From: Paragonimus westermani
Lineage: Eukaryota; Platyhelminthes; Trematoda; Plagiorchiida; Troglotrematidae
Length of the DNA stretch: 64,000 nucleotides
NCBI GenBank assembly: GCA_008508345.1
Contig: QNGE01001688.1
Location: forward strand, 1-64,000
Reading direction: 5' to 3'
The notes below the pieces were generated by a model that saw only the letters and a program-made list of their open reading frames with translations, was not told the DNA's origin and ran no database searches. A program made the position numbers and the translations under genes. This document shows positions 1-13,639 of this stretch, one piece after another (the stretch's first letter is position 1; every line of letters begins with the position of its first letter).

Positions 1-1189
1 CTGACTTTTCACAGTTGGGTCTCATCTAAATTCATTAATCTTTTTTTTCCTTTGGACAATTTTAGGAACCCAACCGACATTTTAAGTGACGAACTTTACA
101 CAGATCGAGCTGAAACAGCGAACTTTTTAACCCGTAGACGCTCACTAGATATGGTCCGAAGGTTTGCTTATTTGCTTGCAATTATTAAGTTGTGATAAGA
201 TTGTTGATTATCACTCCCTCAACCTCATTCATATCAACAAAGTGTGATGGTGTTAGTCGTAGAGCTTGTTCCACCAGTAAATTAGAGAAAACTTAGTCGA
301 ACCGCCGAATTTGTTTAACAATCATCCGTACATTCATCCTCAACCTAAATCATTCAGCATTTTACACTGCCCATACTGATTTTCCTGAAAATCTGTACCG
401 GTGCTAAAAGCCGGAATTAAGACCGAAGAGCTCAACTCTCAACGGGGCCGGATGAATGAACGGCCATGGCCATATTAAGTAGCCATGGATCGGGGAAATT
501 TACGCGCATTTCCACTCGAGTGGCTCAGTGTCATCAGTCTAGTACTTTTCATACCACGGTACACGATTGGTAACGCTTGGTGGCATTCGTTTCTGACTAG
601 CCCGTCACAGTGACCGAAGGCAAAGGACGCGTGCACCTAACCAACGCAGTAAGTGGATTGCGCTGCACCACTTGTTGTTCCACTGACACACTATCCAGCC
701 AATGTGAGACCCGAGAAATGAGACCAGTAGGTGTATTAGAGAGGTCTTCGCGTTCAGCCAGCCAGTGTTGGCTAGCCACTTAACAGGCTGGCTTGAAAAT
801 GAAAGCTCTTGAGAACTAAACACCGCAAACAACTGCAATGGTGAGATCTAGACTGGGAAGAAAAATATTGAAAGTGTAATGTAAGAACTAGTTCCGCATG
901 AAAGTAAATGTGAATGCACTCTAGAGAGAATATGAAGGAAAGCCTATTTCAAGGTGTAAAGGGGAGGAAAACAGACAAAATATTCACCATACAGTATGCC
1001 GAGAGATCTGAATGTAAGGAAAGATAGAAAGACAACGACATCCAGGTTTCTGAAAATGCGAGCGGGTGAGTTGCCAAACGGCGGTTACCACTGGTCGATG
1101 CGAATAAGGAAAAATGGGTGTAGCTGGTATAAACTACTTGAACGTGAAACACTCGTTGTCTCTTGGCCGATTGTGTACCATAAGTAATA
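1..1189. other. Intergenic sequence, nothing recognised
   Basis: No coding domain is recognisable on either strand. The open frames at 597-838 and 949-1236 on the minus strand are short, overlap each other and match nothing I know. The right-hand end may hold the decayed 3' untranslated tail of the RTE relic that follows. Confidence 0.5.
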
Positions 1190-1259
1190 ATCCGAGGTGA
1201 CCAGCACATTCGTGGCAGCACACAACGCAACTCCATATAGTCGTTACAACGACCTATAG

Positions 1260-2700
1260 CACTGATGGTTCCCTTGCGTACCGCGCGATAATTGTTTACT
1301 AAACTTGCGGACGCCCTTATGGATCGTACTTCCTCAGACTGTCCTGTTCAAAGCTAATTCTTTCCAACATCTGAAATGAATGCTGCGACGCGGAAGACTT
1401 ACCTGGAGAACATCTTGACATCTCAGCTTTTGACCACTAAGATTTCGTTTACATGGTTTCAGCAGCCGCTCTGGAATACGGTCATCGTCTGTACGACTGA
1501 CGTGACCTAGCCAACGTAACTGGTTCGACATCAGCACGGCTTCCATTCCGCTCACATTCGCTCACCGCAGTGTTTCAATGTTCGAAAGCATGTCTGACTA
1601 CCGAATGTGCAAGATATGTCTTGGACACTGCAAATTCAAACACCTCGAAAAGCGCACTTTCTGCTGATACAATATCCAAGCTTCATTGCCGTACAGCAGT
1701 ACCGACAGCATCGTGGAGGGGCAGTCACACATCTTGGTGGTCACCTTCAAGCTGTGGTTCTTTCGGACACGTCCTTTGAGAACTTGCAAAGTACAGCTAG
1801 CCTTCGTCACACTGGTCAATAACCCGCGGTCCGCCGACGAATCTGATGACAAATTGCCACCTAGTTAACGTAAAGCTGTGCAGCTATCAGATACCTCTCC
1901 ATCGATGCGAATCCCAGGTGTGGGTGCATGAACAGCAGCTCCACCCAACGAAAGCTGAAAGAATATTCGGTAGCTAGCACTCCATCTGGTACTCAACCTC
2001 AACGCCGTCTGCCGCCGAGTCTTGAGAAGCAAGTGTTAGCATGGCAGTCAAATATAAACTAAATAGGGTTGGGACTAGAACAGAATCCTGCTTCAAACTA
2101 ATGTGGTTGATTCACACGATTATGCCTTCGTCTTTATGCCCACATGCAGCAATCTAATCAAACTGACAAACTTACTTGGACATCCGAACTTACCTAACAC
2201 CATTCATTACGCCCAGCAGCTCACGTAATCAAAAGCCTTAGTGAAATACACGAGAAGGGCATACAGGGGATGGTCAAGTTTCGGGCAGTTTTCCTGGAGG
2301 AGCCTAGCAACAAACACCAAGTCGATCGAACTGAGATTCGCCCAAAATTCACAATGATCCACAGGAACATTCAGTTGGTTCCGACCGATCCTCGCAATTA
2401 CCTTACCTGTCGCGACGTTGTTTGCTATCTTTAGTTTGAAACAAAGGCGCAACAAATAAGTGTGTGACCTCTAGAGACATTATTTCTTGTTTCCCATTGG
2501 AGTTTACGGGCTGGAACAAAGCGCGCTCCAATGCTGGTAAACCATTCTTCACTATTTTACTTGGCAATTTATTTTTGTCCTCAGCCTTTCCACTGCGCAG
2601 CTGTCCAATCGTTCTCTGCACCTCTGGCAAATCTGAGACAAGAGAAAGTGGAGATTTGACGGTCTGTTGCGGCAGTCTGTACACGGTCACCTAATCAGCA
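1260..2700 (-). pseudogene. RTE reverse transcriptase, decayed and lacking the catalytic Asp-Asp block
   Basis: Minus-strand fragments in order are: the fingers region with VQRTIGQLRSGKA (2690-2403); GKVIARIGRNQLN then LYALLVYFTKAFDYVS (2455-2207); KFVSLIRLLHVGIKTKA (about 2190-2140); LKQDSVLVPTLFS (about 2100-2050); and LLYGNEAWILYQQ (1852-1598), followed by the tail 1555-1334. The first catalytic aspartate of motif A is replaced by Tyr (VYFTKAFD). The stretch between the GVEVEYQ segment (about 1990) and the VNG-like segment (about 1910) is far too short and contains no F/YADD. The catalytic loop therefore seems deleted rather than mutated. Confidence 0.8.
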
Positions 2701-3204
2701 GAAGTAGGACGGTAGAGCAGGTCGCCGAAGTGTTTGCACACGGCTCTCATTGTGTCCCCTGGCTAGATGCACGAGAGATCGCATTAAGTAAATCGTGAAA
2801 CTCTTTGTGTTGTTGGCGATCGGTGTAGCCTTGCATCCGCTCACCTTGCTTCCTCCACTAGTCGTTTCTGATTCTTTGAACACAACCGGCAAGTTGAAGG
2901 CGAATACTCCGAAACGTCACTCCTTTCGCATCGCTATCCGGATCCAATTTAGAAAATATAAACTCCGCACCCTGTCATTAATTTAGAAAAGGCCATGTTG
3001 TGATCATCGAGCCAATCCAGGCGCATCTGGCGTTCGACACTGATAATCTCGGTGGCTTCTGCCGTGGGCTTTCTTTTAAACGGTCGTCAAATACCTTTTA
3101 GGGTGGTGGTTCCAAGAGTTTCTCTCAGACAAACAGTACGTGCACATCAAAAATAGACTTCGTCTCGGAATTTTTCGATCGTTTGACATTCAATTAACTG
3201 GCTA

Positions 3205-3850
3205 GCACACATGAATGAACAATTTGGTTCTGACCAGCCTATGGTCGGTGCTGCATTCAGCACCGCACATCGCACGCATGATACGCATTTCATGGATGTC
3301 AGGTTGCCACATAATCACGTGATCAAGCAAATGATGATGACCGCTTCATGCCTGAGTCCACGTCGTTATTTCTCTCGAATCCAGCTGAAATCTGGTGTTT
3401 GTGGCAGCCAGTTCGTGAGTAGCACACGAGTGAAGTAGACGAACACCGTTCTGGTTGACTGATTCAATGCCGTAGGTTCCGAGGACTCTCTGCCAGACTG
3501 CCAAGTCGCGCCCGATTAGAGCGTTCATACAGAACAAACAGTCGGTCACTTACATGGTGTCGACCGGATTTTGACGGGCAGCTGATCATAGAACCGTCGT
3601 TTTGTATCATCAGTGTGACACAGTTGGTTCATAAACACTAACATTTGTGGCACATCCACCTCCATTGCATCGCAGGCGCATCGACAGGATTCGAGGGTTG
3701 ATGCCAGGCGGGTCGCTTACCATCAAAGTGTTGGTACGATCAGCGACTGTGAAGCAGAAAATGCACTCCCGAACACCGTCTGTCGGGTAACCTGTCTGTT
3801 CACACATCTCTGCAACGGTTTCAGGGCTTGGAAGGCAACGCTGGGCTATG
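3205..3850 (-). pseudogene. RTE endonuclease domain, decayed
   Basis: The minus strand shows fragments of an AP endonuclease-like domain in the expected order. Residues like GINPRILSMRLR (within 3807-3610) come first. Then comes the frame 3549-3346 with ALIGRDLAVWQRVLG and a following HELAATNTRFQL. The terminal TDHRLV motif lies near 3250-3230, where the catalytic histidine of the family sits. The fragments fall in at least three frames. The very N-terminal catalytic Asn/Glu part is not recognisable. In an intact element this domain nicks the target DNA to prime reverse transcription; here it cannot be made. Confidence 0.8.
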
Positions 3851-3870
3851 AACCAGCATGCGCCGATGAG

Positions 3871-6800
3871 TGTAAGTGAGCAGTATAAAAATCCGACGTT
3901 TATTTAACGTGCTGTGCTTCCATGCTGTTTTCTTTCACCATCAGATATATAAAAAACGAACAGGTTTACGAATCAACAAAAGAGTGAACAAAACCTAACA
4001 ATCTTTCTGTTAGACCTAAGGCACGTTATACTGTGTTTTCAGTTTTATCACGCTGTTTTATAAACTATGACGAAGCGCATTATAGCCATGTTTTTAAAAC
4101 AATCAGTCTTGCTTCGAATGGCTCAGTTTTGTGGCGTCGTTACCGAGCTTTTCTGTTCCATCTCTTGTCAACATGTCTTGTTTAACCCTTTTATATGCCG
4201 CAACCAAAGTGACTTGTTGCACTATCGAGCTCATTCTAGAGAGCTGCTTCAAAATGCTGTCCAGATCAAGGCGCTTCGTTTTCCTGAGAAATGCTTCATC
4301 ATGAAAAAGCTTGGGTTGACACAAAACACTCGCATCCTACGGGTTAGGGGTGGGCGATTAAAAGCAGGATAACATGATACATGTGAGCACTGACTGAATC
4401 GGGTTTGGTAACGAGTGTCATGTTTGTTCGCAAGCGGTGTTCTGTAGGATTGTATAGACCGTCAGTATATAGATGCTTTTTGATGACGGGTTAGAATCAG
4501 TGTTTTCATTTTACCGAAGGCACGTCAGAATTTTGAGCCTCGGGGTAACTAATCTGATTTGAGTGGGTGAGCCATTCGGACTCCGTTCCTGCTGAGCTGT
4601 GTTGGATCACGCTGTTCTCAGCTCAATTTTCCGTGAGAGCAAGTTTCGTTATGTTAGAACCAGATCGCACTGCTGGAGCGCACCGATGTTTGGTCATTGA
4701 TATCGCTTATAGCTTGTGAAAGGTTACTTGTACACTGCATGTAATAAATATTCGACTTACACCCTAGTTATTGCTTCTGGTAACTGCGAGTTCCGAGGCA
4801 TCTTTTATACTATTGTGTGGGTTCTGCTCGTGTGTGACTGATTTTTCTGTCCTGTCAACTACTGAGACTAGGCAGTTATCGTGTTGGGGAATTCAGGGTT
4901 GTAGAAGTGAATCAGTCGTTTTGATACTCTTTCGATCAGTTGATGATGCTTTTTGTTATTCCGGTGTTGATTAGTTTAATATCACTGAAATCACTCTGTG
5001 TTGAAAAATTGCCCTTGAATGTCCTATATACAGTTCGTCAGATTTGATCGCTAACATTGCACGCCCTGAGAATGAATAATCACAACGGATTTATTGGATT
5101 TACATAGCGAATTTTATGTCCCCAAATTTAAACATGCCAGTTCCACTAAGTTCCTTTCGACCACTTTTGCTGCGCACAATGATTCTCAAGCACAGCAACA
5201 TAAAAGGGCCCTTGTCTCAATGGCACACTTTAACACATTCAACCGTGGCCAATTAAATGCGGAAGTAATCGACGAGAGCTTCAGTTTCTCCTCGCTTCCA
5301 TGCATCCCTGGAATAAATGAGCGTTTACAATCGGCTTCCTAATAAATGACTTAAGTTCCCTCGCACGTTAATTCAGACGAATTGGGAACGCTGAATTTTA
5401 CTCTACCTGTCTCGGTGTACAGAAGTTCAGTATCACTGCACCGGTACAGATTTACATCGTGAGCTATCTAACAGGTGCTCTTGAGACAAACTGTGTTTGA
5501 TGAACACATCACTCACCTTGTTCCAGTACTGTTGAGCAAAATTATTTCCAAATACATAGGGCGCGTGGATCGTAAAATTCAGGTCATACCGGAAAAGGTA
5601 CCCTACTATAATTTGTATAACCCAAACGGATGTGATAAAGTGTTTTGAGAGGAAGTAGTGTAGTAGGGTTTTGATCCCAAAAGATCGGGACTTTCACGGA
5701 TTTGTTTCATTCAATGGAAATGAATTAGTGGTTCGTCATAGACAAGTGATGCATGCAAATGCCAATTCCATCTTCGTAAACTGCATTTTTGAGCGACGAT
5801 TTTTCAGTGTGTTATGCGACTATTCTGGTGGAAACGTTAAGGTATCATTGTGCCAATTGAATGTAATGTTCCAAACGGTGAATACAATTATACGGATTAG
5901 TTGAAAAATAATCATAACTGTTGCAAATTTTTGCAATTTGTTTCAATGAATACATTTGGCGTCTACAGTGGTTCTCTCCTATATTCTTCCATCAGTATAA
6001 GGCAAACAATTCTTTAGATGGTAATCTTTGTTTTTTGCTTTTGTCAGGGAGCAATATTTCTGGTATGTCGCTCAATAGTGCTTGAAAAATTCAAAAATCA
6101 CAAATCTCATAGCATACACGTACGCCAACAACATTGTGTTAGTTCGCATCAGTTACACGTACGTATTTAAAACCGCATGAACATAAGGATTAATGTATGC
6201 AGTCAAAACAGTAGTATTGTGCTCAGTTGAAAAAACTGCTTCTCGACGTGTGTAAGGTGTGTGCAAATATTTGAGTTTATTCATTGCACGAGAAAATGAA
6301 GTAGTCAGTGAACTAGGGAGAACAGACGGGCACTAGGCTGATCAGAAAATGTCCCCATTTTCCTGCTTACGTGAAACAGTTAATACGTAAAGTGAGGAGA
6401 GCACAGACTTTCGGAACGTGTTTGATTCAACCTGATAAACTAAATGGTAATGTGGAATGCACTGAACAGGGTTATACGGAAAATAACAAGAATTCTGCAA
6501 TGAACCAGTGAGGGATATGTCATTGAATATTGATTCCTGTACAACAGATTTACCAAGGTAATATTAAGTTTAATACTATCGGCTCCTGGAAACGCAAAAT
6601 TAACCCCCTAAGACGTATGGTTGGCGCTTTGGGAACAGCTAAGTTAAGTTATCCCACAGTCTACTAAGAACATGTTCGCCCTCAGTAGAGGTTATTTTTC
6701 AACCCTGATCAGGCAGTTGTCAGGTTAATGAAATTTTGGCATTCTAAGTTTGCCCTTCAGAGGCCATATCAAGGTGGGCTGTTAGGTACGAGTGTATGAT

Positions 6801-9800
6801 GTCTCACCTACACAATCTACTACTGCGATCCACGTGGGAAATTTTTAATTAAACTCATGTTTGTTTTGAAGAGTGTTGGTACTGTGTCTTTCCTCAGAGT
6901 TGAAGGTAGGTACTTTCTTGAGTTCAGTACAATCAACTTAGGTTGTGTGCACGTGAGTCCTGAAGTTAAGGAAAGTCTTCGTTTTACCAACAGTTGCACC
7001 TCACTTATTAGAAAGAACATACCCAAGTTCCGGCCTGCAGTGCCCATCGATTTTAAATGGTATTAGACAGCCAACAAGTGAGGTTACGAATCAGTCCTTG
7101 GATTTCTTTCCATCAAAATACATTTCAGTGTACTCGTTAGCCAAGAATCTGTTTCAAAACAGATCCTCGCTTTCACAAGTAGACAGAGACGAGCCTCTTT
7201 TCGCAATGAGGTCAGTATTATCGTGACACGGTGGATTCCAGGAAATGATTGTATTGGGCACCACATGAGGACAGCTACAGTATAAGACAGAAAGGCACCA
7301 AGCTGCAGACTGTATGCAAACCTTGTTGGCGTTTTTGTTGTTAGTTGGACGAACATAAAGGCCTGTTGTTTGCAGATGAATGTGTTCTTGGGTAAAGTTG
7401 GTTACACTTTCTTATCTCCCGTCTGTTTGAACCACAATCAACTCCAACGCTCCTCAAACCTAACTGAAAGGTTTAGAATGTAGTGCTTAAAAACTTGACC
7501 TCAGAATAGATCCCGTTGTCTGATATTTTAATGGACCAACTCTTACGTAATAACTGAGTATCCTTCATGAACCAAGGGACACTGGAGCGTACATGGGTGG
7601 AAGAACATCAAGGAAATATGTATATCCTCATCGACTCAACCGGTGGGATGATGCCAAACAAACTCTGAACAATAAAAATGTTTCTCCTTCTTCAGACATA
7701 CATCGTGTTCGGGTGAAGGATTTGGTTGTAGAATTACGTAGCGCATAGGCTTTACCAGACGAAAACGACGGTTCTTCGTATCAGCTACCCTGATTGTGTT
7801 TTACACACTCTTCAAGCAATCAGTAGACGTTACTGTGTGGTCGGAAGAGAAGTTATTGATTCAAGCCGAGACTGTTGTGGTCCTCCTGAAATATTCCCCA
7901 TGTGTTTCACTACAGACCCGACCAAAAAATATACGACTAAATTGTTGTGAGTAAATTGTGAGTGACCGTGAGCAGTGTCGTAACAGCCAGTTCTATTTAT
8001 GCCTTATCCATTTTGAGTTGTCTCAGTATCACTTCCGCTTTTTTTGATGTCATTTCAAGATATCTCGAGAGGGTTATCTGGAGTTTATTGACAAACAGTG
8101 TAGTAAGGTTAAAGTGTACGTAGATAGGCTGGTTTTTGCAAGTGACAGGATACGGTTTCGTCAGATGTAAAGAGAAAACAAACTTAGCACAACTGGACTC
8201 CGATATTCGGGACATCTTAAACTGACACCAAGGCACGCGAACGTGATATCGAGACATCTGTACAAATGCACAAATATTACACAACGTTTCATTCCTCCCA
8301 TCAACTTTCAATGACAGCGTAATTCTGTAATATCGATCTCGCAGTGGTTATAAAAGCATTTTATTTCTTATTCTGGTAAAAAGTAATGGTTAATCGGAAC
8401 TAAACGTCAGCCACTTCAATATTCAAGCAGAACAGTCGTAAAATAGCACTACACCTGAGTAATTCTTTTGTCACAGCTGGTCCGCAGTGCACAATTCTCA
8501 CTAAGGACAAGATCCGTGCTTCTGCCACACTTTCATGAAAGAGCCGTTTCGACCACCGTGTCACTGGCTTCATACCAGGCACGAAGAAACTGTCACAAAC
8601 AAATGTCCAGTCACACTTTCCTGTAAGTAGCAATTAGATGGCACGATTACTTCGAGAGGTAGTACACTGACTATCTTGTTAACTAGAGTCAATGATCTAA
8701 GGACTATCACTTGTCTTCAATCTCAGTAATCACTAAACTTGTTGAGAGACAATTAAATCTTCATTAGTGTTTGGTGTCCAAATTACATAGACCACTTGTT
8801 CGCATACTACTGCCTTTAAGTATGATCACATCACTGTCCCCTTGATCGGCAAATAAAACTGAAACCAGTGGTCACATGTTTAGCACTTCGTGACTTACGC
8901 AACGCAGGTTTTCATAATTCGGGTTTATGGAAGCATTTCAAAGTGTGCCACAACATAAAAATTCAATGTGATCGTGATCCACTACGTCATTTATCGTGTC
9001 AAGATCAGTATTCGCCCTGGAAGATGTATAGTGAGTTGTTCATAAGGTCTAATCGAGCTTAAGTTTCCATAAACTCAGAAGGTTAAAAATGGCTTAACCT
9101 GGTCAAAATGAGCTCACTTCAACTGACCCGTTGTCTTTGGACTGATAAGAAAGCTGCCAACTGTTGCACAACTAATGAATACTTATGTGCTGATCTGTGG
9201 CGCGGTCTCTTATTCCATTTCCCGCTCCCGCCTAATATCTAGCGCGTATTATCAAAGAATTCCCCTCGTTCGACTTATTTAACCTCTCATTGGATATCGT
9301 GAACAGGGGCGGATGGTAAAACCAAACTAATCAATATCATAATTCCAGGCTCATTCGCGGCATAATTACGGAATTAATTAACACCTGCCTCTGTAATTCA
9401 CTCTGAAATTCAGTTATTACGCCAACGTAATATCTGACTGACATACGTCTGGTGCTTGCCTACGCACAGTTCTAACCCCAAGTTATTGCTGTTCATTATA
9501 TTCGACTTGGGAACTCCACACGTTGTCAACTAAAATTGCTAGCTCAGAACGCAGCTGGCGCACGGCTTGTTTATTTGGAAAGTCAACACAGAGTATATCC
9601 TTCAACACCATAAAAAACAAACATTTTCACAAAACATCAGGCCTGATACACAACGATTTCTGCTGTTAAGCTCATTTATGGAAAACGCCATTTGCTATGC
9701 ATATGCAGTCCAATGTTCCCCTTCGTATTTCTCCCAGATTAACTCCCTAACTAACGACATGCTTCTGTCCGACTGCTAACGAGTAGTATTATATGCTTGT

Positions 9801-10734
9801 TCGTATTCATTACGCTACCTGCCATTAGTGTATATGTGCGACATTTTGTTTTACAAATTCATTCCAGTTGGCTTAACATAAAAGTGCTACATTTCAATGC
9901 TTCTGTTGAACAAATTTCTGAGTTCAACGAGTATCACTGTAGTTGATTACCACGAAAAAGATTTTAACAGGGTGAAATAAATTCGCCAATGCATAGCAAA
10001 CCTAGTATCACTAAATTCCTTCAATATTTCTGAAAACAATACAAATGAAGCATATAGTAATGCTTTCATTGCTAAAACAGATAGCGAGAACAGGCGTGAA
10101 GTAGACATTGAGGATCGTACACAAATAAGTTTGCTGCAAAGGCTTGCTGTAGGGATGCTCAATCAAGATAGAAATTTATTGCCGTTAGTGTTCTTCACAT
10201 ACTTGTCTGTTGATGTAGTCTGGCATGCAGAACAATTCTCACAGAAAGCCGACTGAATATTGTCAAATGGTGCGGTGTGAGAAAGATCTTGGAACAGGAA
10301 ACAGCATGCTATACCACATCCCGCGAATGAATTATTTAATTTACACACAAACATATCAAATTCGCTGCAAATGGTATGAGATGGTCGTAACAGTCGTCCG
10401 TTTGAACCAAGAATACTAATTTTATGATTAGGTAGTCTTCTAAGAAAGGCACCGGCATAAAATGTATAGTGTGCTTCGAAGTGTCACGAAGCGTCAGTCG
10501 AAGCGTTACAGCGTCAGACAAGAAGAATGAAACTCGTGGTGTCAGTTATAATGTGGGACTATCTGACTTTGGTCCGAAAACCAGCGTTCACTTGACTCAA
10601 AGCAGAATTTCGCTTGTTAATAAAAAGCCGTTCACTCCATTGGTTTGTACTATTTCTGATTTTTAATTCTAACCCGATAGATGTTCCGAATTTTAACTGG
10701 TTGTTGTTGACGGGTCAGGTATAATATGGGAACG
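3871..10734. other. Long AT-rich stretch, nothing recognised
   Basis: Only short open frames occur here on both strands, for example 4067-4372 (+), 4103-4324 (-), 6857-7066 (+) and 7997-8311 (-). They overlap on opposite strands, have no recognisable motifs and are best explained as chance. Part of the N-terminal Gag region of the BEL/Pao relic may lie at the right end, but I cannot see it. No tRNA, tandem array or terminal repeat was found. Confidence 0.5.
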
Positions 10735-10738
10735 TAAC

Positions 10739-10860
10739 TTGTGTAGCTTGTGCCTGAAAACCAGTCCACTAACAGCTAACGTCAAGTGGCTTACAGGCTG
10801 CAAATCTGAAGAATGTGATGTGTCTTTTGTTAAACCCGGACTCATCCAACTTCAGCTCAC
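10739..10860 (+). pseudogene. BEL/Pao Gag zinc-knuckle remnant
   Basis: The plus-strand frame reads C-S-L-C-L-K-T-S-P-L-T-A-N-V, then GCKSEECD. This resembles the paired zinc knuckles of BEL/Pao Gag. The His and the last Cys of the first knuckle are replaced (Pro and Val), so zinc binding is lost. The frame continues open to 11155 without further recognisable motifs. On its own the match is weak; the support comes from the protease that follows about 400 bases downstream. Confidence 0.55.
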
Positions 10861-11259
10861 CTACTATCACTACCCATCATCTAACAGTGTTTTCCCGATC
10901 ATTACAACAAAACATGCTCTCACCCGTTCTCAAGAGACATTGAGGAGAATACCGGATGTAATGCAATACGTAGCACGCATCATATATGCCTGTGATGTGG
11001 GCCAAGAACACGGATGGCTCAGGCGTTGTTTGTTAGAAAAACCAAAACACAGGTTATGCGCTCCAACAAGACAACAAACATATTCGCTACTTTACGTACA
11101 ACGTTGGTCCACAGTTACCAATGTTCAGTTCCTGTATGTACCAAGAATCATTTGACGCCAAACTGCACTCCAGTGTTTCTTGTATATTTTCCGTGGCTAA
11201 TTCAACAACATAATCGATGCCCCTGACTCGCTACTGATGTAAGAAGTATGATACGAATA

Positions 11260-11720
11260 ATCGTTTTCACCATAATTGTACGTTATTGGATAATGGACCA
11301 GACACGAGTTTTATCCCGGTACTTGAGCACAAAGATTAGGCTGAGCTGGGCAGACAAAGCAACCCAGTTTGAACGCTCCACATTATGCAGTCTGTTCGCT
11401 TCGGTCGAGGGCCGTCGTGTGTTCGAAACGGGCTCGGTTAGTTAAAATACTGCCAGAAATAAACCGCACCGATTCCATAGAGAACGGGTTTTACCTCTGG
11501 AGGTCGACCAGATGTGTACATTCTTCCAACTGTTCATCCTTCGAGACGGATATAGTTATTGTGCCGGGTATACCTGAAGCCCCTCGGTTAACAGAGCAGA
11601 AGGCTGGTAGACAGAATGAATCGTGTTCACTGTGCACGATACTGGGATGGACACACGGGGAACTGATAAGTCCGCGGAAGGATAGTAGATTAAATGTCAA
11701 CTCCATTCGGTCTCACGTTA
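11260..11720 (+). pseudogene. BEL/Pao aspartic protease remnant
   Basis: The plus strand shows LLDNGPDTSF near 11286-11315, corresponding to the active-site Asp-Asn/Ser-Gly of Pao proteases. After a frameshift the open frame 11369-11755 carries IVPGIPEAPRLTEQKAGR and then CTILGWTHGELISPR. In Pao elements the same order is a D-V-P-E-A segment, a Glu-Gln-Arg-like segment and a conserved L-G-W-T leading into G-P. At least one stop separates the two halves. Confidence 0.72.
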
Positions 11721-11829
11721 TACGAAGTGGTGTTATGGGTTTATACAAGACGTAATTCCTAGATTCAACCACAGATGAGTAAGGATATATATATTTGTGG
11801 AGGATAGTGGAGCGCTCCATACTGCTGTG

Positions 11830-12360
11830 AGACGGTCGCTGTAGAAGTGATCATCCTTGAGGTGCAGAACCAGCACCTTTACCTGATGATCGACCTGCTA
11901 TACTCCACCCATCTTGAACACGTTGCAAGCGATTTTAAGGAGATCCGGAATTGTTGCTGTTCGGGGTTGGTGGGGTCATGCTGAGAAAGTTCATGCTGAA
12001 CTTGTTGCGGATAGTGGGAATGTCCTCCACTGATAGTAGTTCCACTATCAATCGGTTTTTCTTTTGATCAAGCGCCGTAAATCACGATCAGCCGCTCTAC
12101 CTGATGCGCGTTATATTCGCTAAACGATCAGTTACTCTTCGGGCTTGACCTGAATGATTCCCTGATTGGTGTCCGGCTCAGACCTATGCTATGGAATCAG
12201 TAGGAGTAATTGTTAACGTCTTTGTCAGTGATAACCAAGTCATCACTCGTGATGTTTCACCCTCCTGCACTTCCTGTTAACTCTTAAGCACACACCCATT
12301 CATCTCCTAATTTTCAAGCCTGTGTTGCTCAAACTTGTGTCATCAGATGCACAACATTCA
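11830..12360 (+). pseudogene. BEL/Pao reverse transcriptase remnant
   Basis: Broken plus-strand fragments fit the N-terminal and palm parts of a Pao reverse transcriptase. DGRCRSDHP, PLPDDRP and KRF then GDPELL lie at about 11831-11960. WGHAEKVHAELV is near 11970-12010. SLNDQLLFGLDLNDSLIGV is near 12118-12175. SSPNFQACVAQTCV, resembling the family's S-S-P-x-C-A-N-x-A-L segment, is near 12300-12345. The YVDD catalytic motif is not visible. Every fragment is separated by stops or frameshifts. Confidence 0.7.
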
Positions 12361-12365
12361 AACAC

Positions 12366-12366
12366 N
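12366..12366. other. Single ambiguous base (N)
   Basis: The only undetermined base in the window. It lies in the decayed reverse transcriptase of the BEL/Pao relic and has no functional consequence. It suggests an unresolved base call, allele or collapsed repeat copy. Confidence 0.95.
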
Positions 12367-13639
12367 AGCTGCGCTGAGAAAAAGCATTCCAGACAACCAT
12401 CGTCATCACGCGAAAGGCTTCCTCCTGTGGCAAAATATCCACATGAGAGGTGTATAATTGTTGTTGCCGGAACCTTCGTTACTCCTCTTACGGCCCGTAT
12501 ATCGGGCTTATAGTGGATGTCATCTGCTCTGGCATCAAAAGTGTCGAGATGTGCATTAAGCATACCGGTCTAGCCTAGCTTAGTTCGAGCTAATTCTACG
12601 ATCTTACATCAAAGCATTCACATCACCATGAAATTCTCAACGTTCTTCGCAAAGTGACTGGTGACTAACCAGGTAAACACTTTCCCAACACAGTATTGCG
12701 TTACACTGGAAAAGGACGTAGTCCGTTGGTTCTTGTTTAGCGCAAAACTTTTACAGAAGATCCTTCGAGGATAACGCAATATTTGAATGGACCGAACTTT
12801 CACTGCAAGAAACAAACCAAGCGGCTTGGAAAACACTTGCCTACTCAATCCTCCTCAATAAGTTTGGGAACGTTACCAATAAGTGTACCCACGAGGGAAG
12901 TGTTCTCATTTCTAAGTATTAGGAAAGGTATTCTTAGAGTAAGCTGTAGCGCAACGTCTCACGGATTTTAAGTTACAGGTGATACCTCCGAACTTTTGCG
13001 TACGGAGCTGCCAAATCGAGAAAAATCAGAACAGCAATCTAAGAGGCACTAAGCGATCTTAGTTTATTGGAAAAGCAACACCTTTTCAGTGACACAACGG
13101 TATTCACAAGTGACGTTAAACAGCAATCGCTCTCGCGTTTTGACTAATCAGCTCGCTGCTGTGTTGTCCCACGGTCTTCACTTTGGTTGTTTGAAACACA
13201 TTCGCATTCATCAACACCTGATTGCCATCTGTGATTGGTTGGCACTGATTTGGTCATAAGTCTGTTTGTAGAGGCTTGTCCGCGAAAACGGAATGGCTGA
13301 GCATTCTCCAGTCAAGAAGCCGCTCCAGTTCAATCTCTACAAAAACTAAGAATAATATGCAGGATATGGATGAGTCTTCTATCAGCCAACTTCAGAATGG
13401 CTCAAATTAGATTATCCGATCGGTTGAAAATCATTTTCAAAAGGCTGGTTACGTTGTGAATGAGGTCTCATCACCCGAGAACAATTCTTCACATAAAACG
13501 AACATCTTTAGAAAAAGTTTACACGGCATCTCCAGTCATCACTCCAAATTCAGCTCGTTCACTCTGAACAGTTCGTCCCGTATTAGTGAGTGACTGGACG
13601 CCTGTTATCATCACCCTAGTTGATTGCTATTGGAACAGT

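Larger units (their letters stand above)
1190..3870 (-). mobile_element. RTE-type non-LTR retrotransposon relic (family 1)
   Basis: Read on the minus strand, this stretch carries the collinear parts of an RTE-type LINE: an AP-type endonuclease (about 3850-3205), a linker, a reverse transcriptase (about 2700-1600) and the C-terminal tail typical of these elements, with the motif QLRWLGHVSRTDD (about 1520-1480). The frame is broken by many shifts and stops, so it is a dead copy. The 3' tail (about 1300-1190) resembles a second copy at 24040-24215 on the plus strand, which supports a dispersed family. Clade assignment rests on protein motifs read by eye and is probable rather than proven. No target duplication was found. 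Confidence 0.85.

Noticed and set aside
3245..3263. Perfect small hairpin GGTGCTG/CAGCACC
   Set aside because: It falls on the conserved end of the RTE endonuclease coding sequence and is most simply a by-product of those codons.
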